Position numbers and translations under genes: made by a program. A stretch of 64,000 nucleotides of DNA, taken from Faecalibacterium sp. HTF-F. GTDB taxonomy: Bacteria > Bacillota > Clostridia > Oscillospirales > Ruminococcaceae. The notes beneath the pieces were generated by a model. That model was not told the DNA's origin and did no database searches. It saw only the letters and a list, made by a program, of their open reading frames with translations. The stretch spans positions 124,001 through 188,000 of the forward strand of contig NZ_CP094473.1 in assembly GCF_023347535.1 (NCBI RefSeq), given 5' to 3'. Below are positions 6,849 to 13,452 of this stretch, in pieces (the first letter of the stretch is position 1; each line of letters begins with the position of its first letter).

Positions 6849-8299
6849 AATGCTCCCCTCTTCCTTCTGTACAGATTGGGATTGGGAATCCCTGTCATGG
6901 CATAGTGTTCTTCAGCGGCTTCGGAGAATGCCTTTTCGTCCTCATAGAAGGGGTCGTCGTGCTTCGGCAGCTCTTCCTGAATGGCCTGGATGCGCTGGAT
7001 CAGCAGCTCCAGCTCAGTCTTCTGCTCTGCCCCTTCCTCCTCCGGGATCTCAACGATCTCCTCCAGCTTATTGGAGTAGGATTTGGACAGGTAGAGGGAC
7101 AGCTTTGCACAGGCAGGGCCGATCAACTCGTACAGAACGCTGGAAGCCAGAATGACGGTCTCCAGAATGTTGCCGGTCTCGCCGCCGAGGGTACGGGCAC
7201 CCATTGCTGCCAGACCGATGGCAACACCAGCCTGCGGGATCAGGGCAAGACCCAGATAGTTGCGGACCAGCTTGTCCTTACCGGCAATGGCACAGCCGAT
7301 GAATGCGCCTGCATACTTGCCAATGATACGGACAAGGAAGTAGACCACGCCGATGTGCAGCAGGGACACCGAGCCGATGCTCTCGGAACTGTTCACCAGT
7401 GCGCTGAGGTTGAAGTTGACACCGGAGCGGACAAAGAACAGCAGCAGGATGGGGGGATTAAAGTAGTTCAGCTGCTTGAACAGCCGCTCGTCGTCCGTCA
7501 GGTTGATGTAGACCATGCTCATGGACATACAACCCAGCAGGGGGGACACATCAAACACGGCACAGATGCCGCAGAAGGCAAACAGCAGTGCCACAGAAAC
7601 GATCAGGCGGTTATCGGTGGAACGCTTGTGCAGCAGCAGTTTGAGAAACACGCCGAACAGACCGCCCAGCAGGAACACGGCGATGTTCAGAACGATGGGC
7701 TTAACGATGTGACCGGCCTGAAAAGTGCCGGTCATGGAAGCCAGTGCCACCGAGATGGCAATGCTGTAAGCCAGCAGACCCACCACGTCATCCAGTGCCA
7801 CCACCTGCAGCAGGGTCTCTACAAAGTCGCCCTTGGCATGGGTCTGCCGGATGGTCATAACGGTGGAGGCGGGTGCCGTAGCAGACGCCAGTGCCGCCAG
7901 CACGATGGAGAAGTTCAGCTCCAGACCCAGAATAAAGTAGACCACGATGAACACCAGTATGGAAGCAAGGCAGGCTTCCATGACCGTGATGATCAGAACC
8001 TTGGGACCGCTTTTTTTCAGGGTAGAGAACTTGAAGAACTCGCCGGTGCTGAACGCGATGAATGCCAGTGCAATATCGGCAATAAAGCCCATGCCGCCCA
8101 CGATCCGGGCCGGGATCAGGTTGAAGCAATAGGGGCCGATCAGGATACCGGCAACGATATAGGCGGTAACGTTGGGCAGCCGCAGACGCTTGGTGATGCG
8201 GGTCATGGCAAAACCTGAGATCAGCATCAGTGCCACCGATACCACGATAACGGATACGTCAGACGTAATGTGAAGCGTCTCGAAAAGTGGTGTTGACAC
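6845..8299 (-). CDS. CPA2-type cation/proton antiporter
   Basis: A 484-residue polytopic protein of the monovalent cation:proton antiporter-2 family. The N-terminus has the family's RLRLPNVTAYIVAGILIGP block followed by about 12 further hydrophobic helices. ALASATAPASTVMTIRQTHA and VVALDDVVGLLAYSIAISVA carry the conserved acidic ion-binding site (two Asp in LDDVVG). A cytoplasmic tail of about 75 residues, rich in Glu (EIPEEEGAEQ), follows the last helix, and there is no TrkA-N/RCK domain. It would exchange Na+ or K+ for H+ across the cytoplasmic membrane, but ion specificity cannot be read from sequence. It is the first gene of the antiporter-mgtC-HAD run. Confidence 0.88.
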   Translation of the reverse strand: MSTPLFETLHITSDVSVIVVSVALMLISGFAMTRITKRLRLPNVTAYIVAGILIGPYCFNLIPARIVGGMGFIADIALAFIAFSTGEFFKFSTLKKSGPKVLIITVMEACLASILVFIVVYFILGLELNFSIVLAALASATAPASTVMTIRQTHAKGDFVETLLQVVALDDVVGLLAYSIAISVALASMTGTFQAGHIVKPIVLNIAVFLLGGLFGVFLKLLLHKRSTDNRLIVSVALLFAFCGICAVFDVSPLLGCMSMSMVYINLTDDERLFKQLNYFNPPILLLFFVRSGVNFNLSALVNSSESIGSVSLLHIGVVYFLVRIIGKYAGAFIGCAIAGKDKLVRNYLGLALIPQAGVAIGLAAMGARTLGGETGNILETVILASSVLYELIGPACAKLSLYLSKSYSNKLEEIVEIPEEEGAEQKTELELLIQRIQAIQEELPKHDDPFYEDEKAFSEAAEEHYAMTGIPNPNLYRRKRGAF

Positions 8300-8354
8300 G
8301 AAATTTCTCCTTTCCTGTCAGAATATGTGTTTTCTTTCTTTCGCTTTATTTCTT

Positions 8355-9026
8355 TTATTTCTCGTGCTTTTCGGATCGATCCGGATAGGGAACGATCTCA
8401 GAGCGCAGGTCGTTTTGCAGCAGCTCCGAAAAGAACCTGCGGACACCCGTGGCAAGGGTGGAACCCTTGGCGTTCTGTTCGTCCTTCAAATCGCCCTCCA
8501 CCCAGTACCGCCCGGTCTGGGGGTCTACCGCAATGCTGTCCATGGGAAAGCCCTTCAACCGGGTGGGGTGGGGCGTTTCCACGATCCAGAACCAGTCTGT
8601 GGAGACCTGCGGCCCTGCGGCTTCTTTCCGCTGCCGGTCGTTCAGCACCACGCACAGCCCGTTGATGAACCGTGCCTTGAGCCTGCCGCCGTACTGGTGC
8701 GCCAACTGCTGATAGTAGGCAATGAACTCCTCGTCGGAAAGTTCCCTGCCCTTTACCCGGCGGACGTAAGGCCCCGGCTGAAGCTCTGCCGGCACCCCTT
8801 CCAGATACAGCCCGGAATCCAGCGAGAAGCTGGGCAGGCCGGAAACAGCATGGTATGCCTCGGCTTTCAGCACTGCATTTTCAAGCGGTGTTGCGCCGGT
8901 CTCCTCCACAGCCGGGAGCCGGATGCCGAGGTCTGCCGGGGTAACAAGCTCGATGGGCATCCCAGCAAGGATGGCGCGCATATTCCGCAGCTTGCTCTGG
9001 TTTCCGGTCCCATAGAACAGTTTCAT
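8355..9026 (-). CDS. HAM1/RdgB-like non-canonical purine NTP pyrophosphatase
   Basis: A 223-residue cytosolic protein of the ITPase/HAM1 fold, expected to hydrolyse ITP/XTP-type nucleotides to monophosphates and so clean the nucleotide pool. The nucleotide-binding start TGNQSKLRNMRAIL (canonical TxNxxK), the mid-helix ETGATPLENAVLKAEAY and the metal/catalytic loop SFSLDSGLYLEG (canonical DDSG) are present. The second half diverges from RdgB: the usual GxYSARYAG is replaced by QPGPYVRRVKG, and the FGYDPIF-like segment is not obvious. It may therefore be a HAM1-like paralogue with altered substrate choice. The ATG at 9026 has GGAGACGATACC in front. It stands alone, 55 bp upstream of the antiporter gene. 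Confidence 0.75.
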   Translation of the reverse strand: MKLFYGTGNQSKLRNMRAILAGMPIELVTPADLGIRLPAVEETGATPLENAVLKAEAYHAVSGLPSFSLDSGLYLEGVPAELQPGPYVRRVKGRELSDEEFIAYYQQLAHQYGGRLKARFINGLCVVLNDRQRKEAAGPQVSTDWFWIVETPHPTRLKGFPMDSIAVDPQTGRYWVEGDLKDEQNAKGSTLATGVRRFFSELLQNDLRSEIVPYPDRSEKHEK

Positions 9027-9046
9027 GGTATCGTCTCCTATACAAA

Positions 9047-9075
9047 AAGGCAGAGACCCGTGCAGTCTCTGCCTT
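9047..9075 (-). terminator. Hairpin between the GDPD remnant and the HAM1-like gene
   Basis: AAGGCAGAGAC (9047-9057) pairs perfectly with GTCTCTGCCTT (9065-9075). On the minus strand it is followed by TTTTGTATAGG, so it terminates transcription coming through the remnant at 9105-9440. Confidence 0.75.
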
Positions 9076-9104
9076 CAGGGGTTACACGCCGGGCTTTTTA
9101 TCGG

Positions 9105-9440
9105 TTATACGCCGAATTTCTCGTCCCGATAAGAAGCCAGCAGGGAAGGCCAGTCAGTCTGGATCACATTGTATCCACGATCCATCAGAACGCCCCATGC
9201 GGCATCCGGTCCCTCGCTGAGGGCCACATCGTCGTTGTAGGTGCCGCTCAGTTCGTGACCTCTGCCCAGATTGATGCTGTTGACCCAGATGTACAGCCCC
9301 TGCTCCCGAATCCACTTCAGGTTCTCCGGGTCGATCATCTCGGAATCCGCAGTCTTGGCAATGGCCTCCACGCCAACGATGTTGATGTTGTCGTAGGTCA
9401 GAACCTTACGCAGCTCCTCCATGTTGTACACGATGGGCAT
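9105..9440 (-). pseudogene. C-terminal remnant of a glycerophosphodiester phosphodiesterase
   Basis: The last 111 codons resemble the end of GDPD-family TIM barrels: VGVEAIAKTADSEMIDPENL, IREQGLYIWVNSINLG (the W-V/T-x-N near the final strand) and the ending RGYNVIQTDWPSLLASYR (the typical ITDxP... barrel end). The N-terminal catalytic part (HRG, E-D, H motifs) is missing. Upstream of codon 1 the sequence abruptly becomes the opposite-strand remnant at 9450-9725. It is therefore a decayed fragment, not a functional enzyme. Confidence 0.7.
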
Positions 9441-9449
9441 GTGGCTTCC

Positions 9450-9725
9450 CTGCTGGTTCGTCTGGGCGGCACCTCCCCCATCGTGGATGCCTATGAGGAT
9501 TTCCAGAACTACAGCATCTTCCCGTGGATGAACACTTCCAAAAAGAGTTTTGGATTGGGACAGCGTGGGGTGATAAACCAGACCCCGGAGCGGTTCTCCA
9601 TCCCGAAATACGAATTTGCAGTAGGCACTGCCGTCCGCAACGTGGTGCAGGATCTGATGACCCCGGAGGATGCCAGCCGTATGGCGCAGGCCCTTTACGA
9701 TGCCGCCGACCCGGTCTGCCGCTAA
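9450..9725 (+). pseudogene. C-terminal remnant resembling an extracellular solute-binding protein
   Basis: About 90 codons on the plus strand ending in TAA encode GGTSPIVDAYEDFQ, a YSIFPWMNTSKKSF segment and VGTAVRNVVQDLMTPEDASR. This matches the order of features at the C-terminus of family-1 ABC substrate-binding proteins (a Gly-x-x-Pro loop, YEDxxF, and a final helix V-x-x-x-x-G/D-x-M-TPE-x-A). There is no start region, and the frame runs into unrelated sequence at about 9445. The family assignment is tentative. It faces the GDPD remnant, so both appear to be leftovers of a rearrangement. Confidence 0.4.
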
Positions 9726-9751
9726 ACCGGAACAGAAACTGCATGAATATG

Positions 9752-9795
9752 AAAAAGCCCACAGGCCGGAATTCCATCTGACCTGTGGGCTTTTT
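9752..9795. terminator. Bidirectional terminator
   Basis: AAAAAGCCCACAGG (9752-9765) and CCTGTGGGCTTTTT (9782-9795) are perfect inverted repeats with A/T tails on both sides. It serves the minus-strand polysaccharide/motor operon and the plus-strand remnant. Confidence 0.9.
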
Positions 9796-9810
9796 GTCTC
9801 TTTTCGGTTC

Positions 9811-11754
9811 TCAGTGCTTCGGTTTTTTGCCCCAGAGCCCCAGTCCGCTGCGGCTGGATGCCTTGCCGTGCTTGGGCGCTGCAGCCGGCTTCGGTGCACG
9901 GCTGCGCTTCTTCTCTGGCTTTGGTTCGGGTTTCGGCTCGGTCCAGGGGAGCAGACCGGCCTTGGACTCCGCTTCGGGCTCCGGCTGTACGGGTTTCGGC
10001 TTCTCCACCGGTATGGGTGCAGGCGGTGCATCCGGTACGGTCTTTGGTTTCTTTGCCGGTGCGGGTGCAGGCGGTGCATCCGGAACGGACTGCGGCGGCT
10101 GGGGCGTGCTGCTGTCCGCCACCGGTTTCCGCTCTGGCCGCTTCCAGCTTCCGTCTTTTCCCATGCGGAGCAGCTCCCACATGATCTCATCATCGCTCCG
10201 GGTATTCTGGCTGCGCTGCAGATCATCGGTCAGTTCGTCCATCACGCTTCGGCCATCTCCTGCCGGTTTCCATGTCGGCTCCAGCGCGGAATCTGCCGGA
10301 CGGAGCAGGTCCTCCGGCAGCGGGCTGTCGGCATTCTCCGGTTTCTTCTTTTTCTTCCGGATGGGAGCTGCGACGTGCTCCGGATGGAGCGGAAAGATTT
10401 CCAGCGACTGCACTTCGTTGACCACACAGCCCAGCAGCTGCACACCGGACTTGTTCAGCTTTTCAATGGCATCCTGTATGACAGGCAGCGGGGTGGCATC
10501 GTGACGCACAACGAACAGCGCATGGTCTGCCAGCTTGTTCAGGCGCAGCACATCCGAGGAACGTCCCACCGAGGAAGCATCAATGATGACATACTCGTAG
10601 GGCTCCATGATCGGTTTCAAAAAGTCGAACAGGGCGGCATCCAGCGGCACCGCATCGGGTTCTAGCACCATCGGCAGAAGGTCCAGATAGCCGGTCAGCG
10701 AAATAACCGCTTCCGGCTCGGCAGATTCGCCTTTGTACAGGGCATTCAGCGTCCGGCTGTACGGCAGATCCTGCAAAAACATTCCGCCCAGGCGGGGAGC
10801 ACGGGTGTTCAGATCCAGCAGCAGGGTGCGCTTTTCCATATCGGACAGCTGCAGGGCCAGATTGGCCGCCACCGTGCTTTTGCCTTCTCCATCCTCAGCC
10901 GAAGTCACATAGAACCAGTGCGGCTCTGCCGTGGTGCCGAACCAGTTGATCAGGATATGCGCGGCCGAAGCAAAGTTCTGCACGGCATCGGCATCTGCAC
11001 GGTGCGTTTCGCTCAACAACTGCATACTCTTCTGGAAGTAGCTGTTGTCCTTGGGGATGCTGCCCAGAGTTTCGAGCTTCAGGACATCCTCCACGTCCTT
11101 CACATTCAGCAGGGTGGGCCGCAGGAAAAACTCCAGCACCGCCAGACCCGCACCGGCGGCCAGACCCAGCACACAGAAGATCACCCACAGGCGGACATAC
11201 TGGCCGGCACCGCCGCCCGTTGTAGAAGCTGCTTCCGGAGCATCGATCATGGCCACAGAGCCCATCATCAGCGTTTCCGGCAGGATCTCCTTGATGGCAT
11301 CCACCAGCGCATTCATCAGCTGAACACCGGCCTCGGCATTGTTCCAGGTCAAGGTAAGCAGCAGCACCTGCGTCTCATTGTAGCGGCTCACCTGCAGATT
11401 CTGAGAAACATCCTGTGTTGTGACCGATACAAGGCCTGCACGATCAATGGCAGCCTGCAGGGTGCGCTCACTCTTCATCACAAAGGTCGCGGCGTCCATC
11501 ATATCCAGGGTCTGATAAAAGGTGTTTGAACTCAGATAATCAGAATTATTGTATACAACGCCGTCTGCAGAGGGTTGGGAGGTGATCGCAACGGAACAAT
11601 TGACCGCATAGTTGGTACGGCTGTTCCGCAGAAAGGAGACGCCGCTGAACACGAATCCGCAGAAAAAGCCCAGCAGGCCCAGCACAAGGATCGTCTTCCG
11701 GTGCTTGAAGACGGTGTACAGCAGGTCGCTGATGCGGATCTCGTCATTGTCCAT
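9811..11754 (-). CDS. Wzz/CpsCD-type polysaccharide co-polymerase with BY-kinase-like ATPase and Pro-rich tail
   Basis: A 647-residue protein with three parts. Residues 1-215 form a Wzz domain: a first helix at about 20-40 (ILVLGLLGFFCGFVFSGVSF), an extracellular coiled segment and a second helix at about 185-210. Residues about 265-470 form a CpsD/CapB-like ATPase with Walker A SAEDGEGKSTVAANLALQL, a Walker A'-like LLLDLNTRAPRLGG (usually DxDxR) and Walker B YVIIDASSVGRSSD. Residues about 480-647 are a Pro/Lys-rich low-complexity tail with a duplicated TVPDAPPAP unit and a basic end. The tyrosine cluster that ends bacterial tyrosine kinases is absent. Family members control polymer length and export of capsule or exopolysaccharide. 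It is the last gene of the operon, 15 bp after the Cna-B protein, and its ATPase could instead act as a MinD-like partner of the channel pair (inference). Confidence 0.82.
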   Translation of the reverse strand: MDNDEIRISDLLYTVFKHRKTILVLGLLGFFCGFVFSGVSFLRNSRTNYAVNCSVAITSQPSADGVVYNNSDYLSSNTFYQTLDMMDAATFVMKSERTLQAAIDRAGLVSVTTQDVSQNLQVSRYNETQVLLLTLTWNNAEAGVQLMNALVDAIKEILPETLMMGSVAMIDAPEAASTTGGGAGQYVRLWVIFCVLGLAAGAGLAVLEFFLRPTLLNVKDVEDVLKLETLGSIPKDNSYFQKSMQLLSETHRADADAVQNFASAAHILINWFGTTAEPHWFYVTSAEDGEGKSTVAANLALQLSDMEKRTLLLDLNTRAPRLGGMFLQDLPYSRTLNALYKGESAEPEAVISLTGYLDLLPMVLEPDAVPLDAALFDFLKPIMEPYEYVIIDASSVGRSSDVLRLNKLADHALFVVRHDATPLPVIQDAIEKLNKSGVQLLGCVVNEVQSLEIFPLHPEHVAAPIRKKKKKPENADSPLPEDLLRPADSALEPTWKPAGDGRSVMDELTDDLQRSQNTRSDDEIMWELLRMGKDGSWKRPERKPVADSSTPQPPQSVPDAPPAPAPAKKPKTVPDAPPAPIPVEKPKPVQPEPEAESKAGLLPWTEPKPEPKPEKKRSRAPKPAAAPKHGKASSRSGLGLWGKKPKH

Positions 11755-11769
11755 TGTTTCTCACCACCT

Positions 11770-13452
11770 TTATGATTTATTTTCGCTCTGGTCGAGGGTC
11801 TCGTCCTGAGCTGCAGCAGCTTTCCGCGCCTTGCGGCGGCGTGCAAGGATGCCCCACAGGAACACCAGCAGCCAGACCACACCGGCGGCGACCACAGCCA
11901 GAACGGCCAGAGCCACCGCACTGCGCAGCGTAAACACCGGCACGGTCCAGTTCTGCGTACTTGCCGTATCCTGTACAGTGAACGGATATTTCCGGGCATT
12001 TGCGGGATCTGCCTTGCCGCGTACCACGTAGTAGCTGCCCTCGGTCAGATCGGTGAACAGCTGGCCGGAATCGCTGGACGTCCAGCTCCGGATCAGCTGA
12101 TCCTGCTCGTTGTACAGGGAGAGCTGTTCGCCCTCCGTATTGCTGCGCAGCACCGTATCCACAGCAGAGATGGATACCCGCAGGAGCCGGTTGGTGATGT
12201 CCAGCGTTGTGCTGCCTGCACCGTCAATGCGGCCGTCCGCAGCGACGATCACCGTGTGATCCGTGTCATCCGGACGGTAGTTTTCCGGTGCCTGCTGTTC
12301 GCGGATAAGATAGGTCGTGCTCTTATCCAGATCGGTCAGACGGATCTGGCCCGCCCCATCGGTCGCCACTGTCTGGGTGGTGCCGGTGCGCCGGTTGGTC
12401 ACCGTAAAGACGGCACCCTCCAGAGCAGAGGAAGTAAGTTCGTCCGTGACGTTCAGAAGGATCGTTGTCTTTTCGGTATCGATCTTGTGCAGCTCCGGGT
12501 CGCTGCCGTTCTTCTTTTCCACTTCTGCATCCAGATCCTGCTGCATGGTGGTGTAGTAGTTGGGGGACGACTGCTGCTGCACCGTGTACTTGCCAAGATA
12601 CAATTCCACGCTTTCGCCGTAGCCGGCTTCGTCACAGGTGATGGTATCCATCTGCTGGCCCTGCGTATAGCGCACCGTGCCATCCTTCGTGATGATATCT
12701 TCGGCTGCGATCACCCGGAAGGTGCCGCCGCCTACAGGCTGCTGTGTTTCGGCGTCGTTCATCTGCAGCCGGATGATGTTTTTGCAGGGAGCCACCCGAA
12801 TCTGCACGATGTAGGGCTCCGGCCAGTCGTACATGCGGTCCACATCGTAGTAGGTGTCCGCTGCCGCATCGTATCCTTCCGGCTCACTGAGTTGACGGAA
12901 GTAGTAGCTGCCCTGCCAGATCTTTTCCGGCAGATAAAAGGTGCCTTCCCCGGTGGTCTCATACTCCCGGTAGCTGATCTTTTCCGGGTAGTAGGTATTC
13001 AGGGTCTGCAGGCTGCCGTTGATCAGATGGGCCGTATCCGTGCGGTACAGCTCAAAGCGCACACCGGCTTCCTGAATGCGCCGCTCGGTCTCTTCATCGA
13101 TCAGCTCGGCAAACACGGCGGCCTTAACGCCGTCCTCGTCGTAGCCGCCGCCACCGCCACCGCCGCCGGTCTGGATGATCTGCTGATCGTATCGTCCGTC
13201 GCCGTCACCGGGGTCATCATCGGCACCGCCATCGTGCCAGCCGTCGTAGTCGTCGTCATGCCAGCCGCTGGACGCAGCTTCCTCACTGGAAGAGGAGGGC
13301 TCTTCGAGGCCGGTGTAATCGCTCAGAAGATAAAGGCCCAGCAGTGCAATGATCAGAAGCAGCACATACACAAGGGCGCTCATCATATCGGTTGCCGGCT
13401 GCCAGAAATTGTATTCTGCATCCGGATCCTGTCTGCGTTTTCTCGTTTTCAT
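11770..13452 (-). CDS. MotB/ExbD-like membrane protein with Cna-B/SpaA-type extracellular repeats
   Basis: A 560-residue protein. A basic cytoplasmic start is followed by FWQPATDMMSAL and a single helix (residues about 16-44). The Asp at residue 22, followed by M-M-S/T-A, matches the proton-binding position of MotB (ADFMTAM)/ExbD stators. The extracellular part opens with an Asp/Trp-rich stretch (WHDDDYDGWHDGG) and a run of eight Gly. Several prealbumin-like Cna-B/SpaA modules follow: FELYRTDTAHL, a module with GGGTFRVIAAEDI, the clearest at about 328-420 (SALEGAVFTVTNRRTGTTQT, DGAGQIRLTDL, YLIREQQAPENY), and one at about 425-490. A C-terminal helix (about 503-530) and basic tail (ARRRKARKA) re-anchor it, with no LPXTG. 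Its ATG overlaps the stop of the channel-EAL gene by 4 bp, so the two are coupled and probably form one complex. Confidence 0.75.
   Translation of the reverse strand: MKTRKRRQDPDAEYNFWQPATDMMSALVYVLLLIIALLGLYLLSDYTGLEEPSSSSEEAASSGWHDDDYDGWHDGGADDDPGDGDGRYDQQIIQTGGGGGGGGYDEDGVKAAVFAELIDEETERRIQEAGVRFELYRTDTAHLINGSLQTLNTYYPEKISYREYETTGEGTFYLPEKIWQGSYYFRQLSEPEGYDAAADTYYDVDRMYDWPEPYIVQIRVAPCKNIIRLQMNDAETQQPVGGGTFRVIAAEDIITKDGTVRYTQGQQMDTITCDEAGYGESVELYLGKYTVQQQSSPNYYTTMQQDLDAEVEKKNGSDPELHKIDTEKTTILLNVTDELTSSALEGAVFTVTNRRTGTTQTVATDGAGQIRLTDLDKSTTYLIREQQAPENYRPDDTDHTVIVAADGRIDGAGSTTLDITNRLLRVSISAVDTVLRSNTEGEQLSLYNEQDQLIRSWTSSDSGQLFTDLTEGSYYVVRGKADPANARKYPFTVQDTASTQNWTVPVFTLRSAVALAVLAVVAAGVVWLLVFLWGILARRRKARKAAAAQDETLDQSENKS

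Noticed and set aside
11770..13452. Sortase-anchored pilin
   Set aside because: Cna-B modules suggested it, but there is no signal peptide cleavage site and no LPXTG. The N-terminal helix matches MotB/ExbD, and the C-terminal helix is followed by a cytoplasmic basic tail without a sorting motif.
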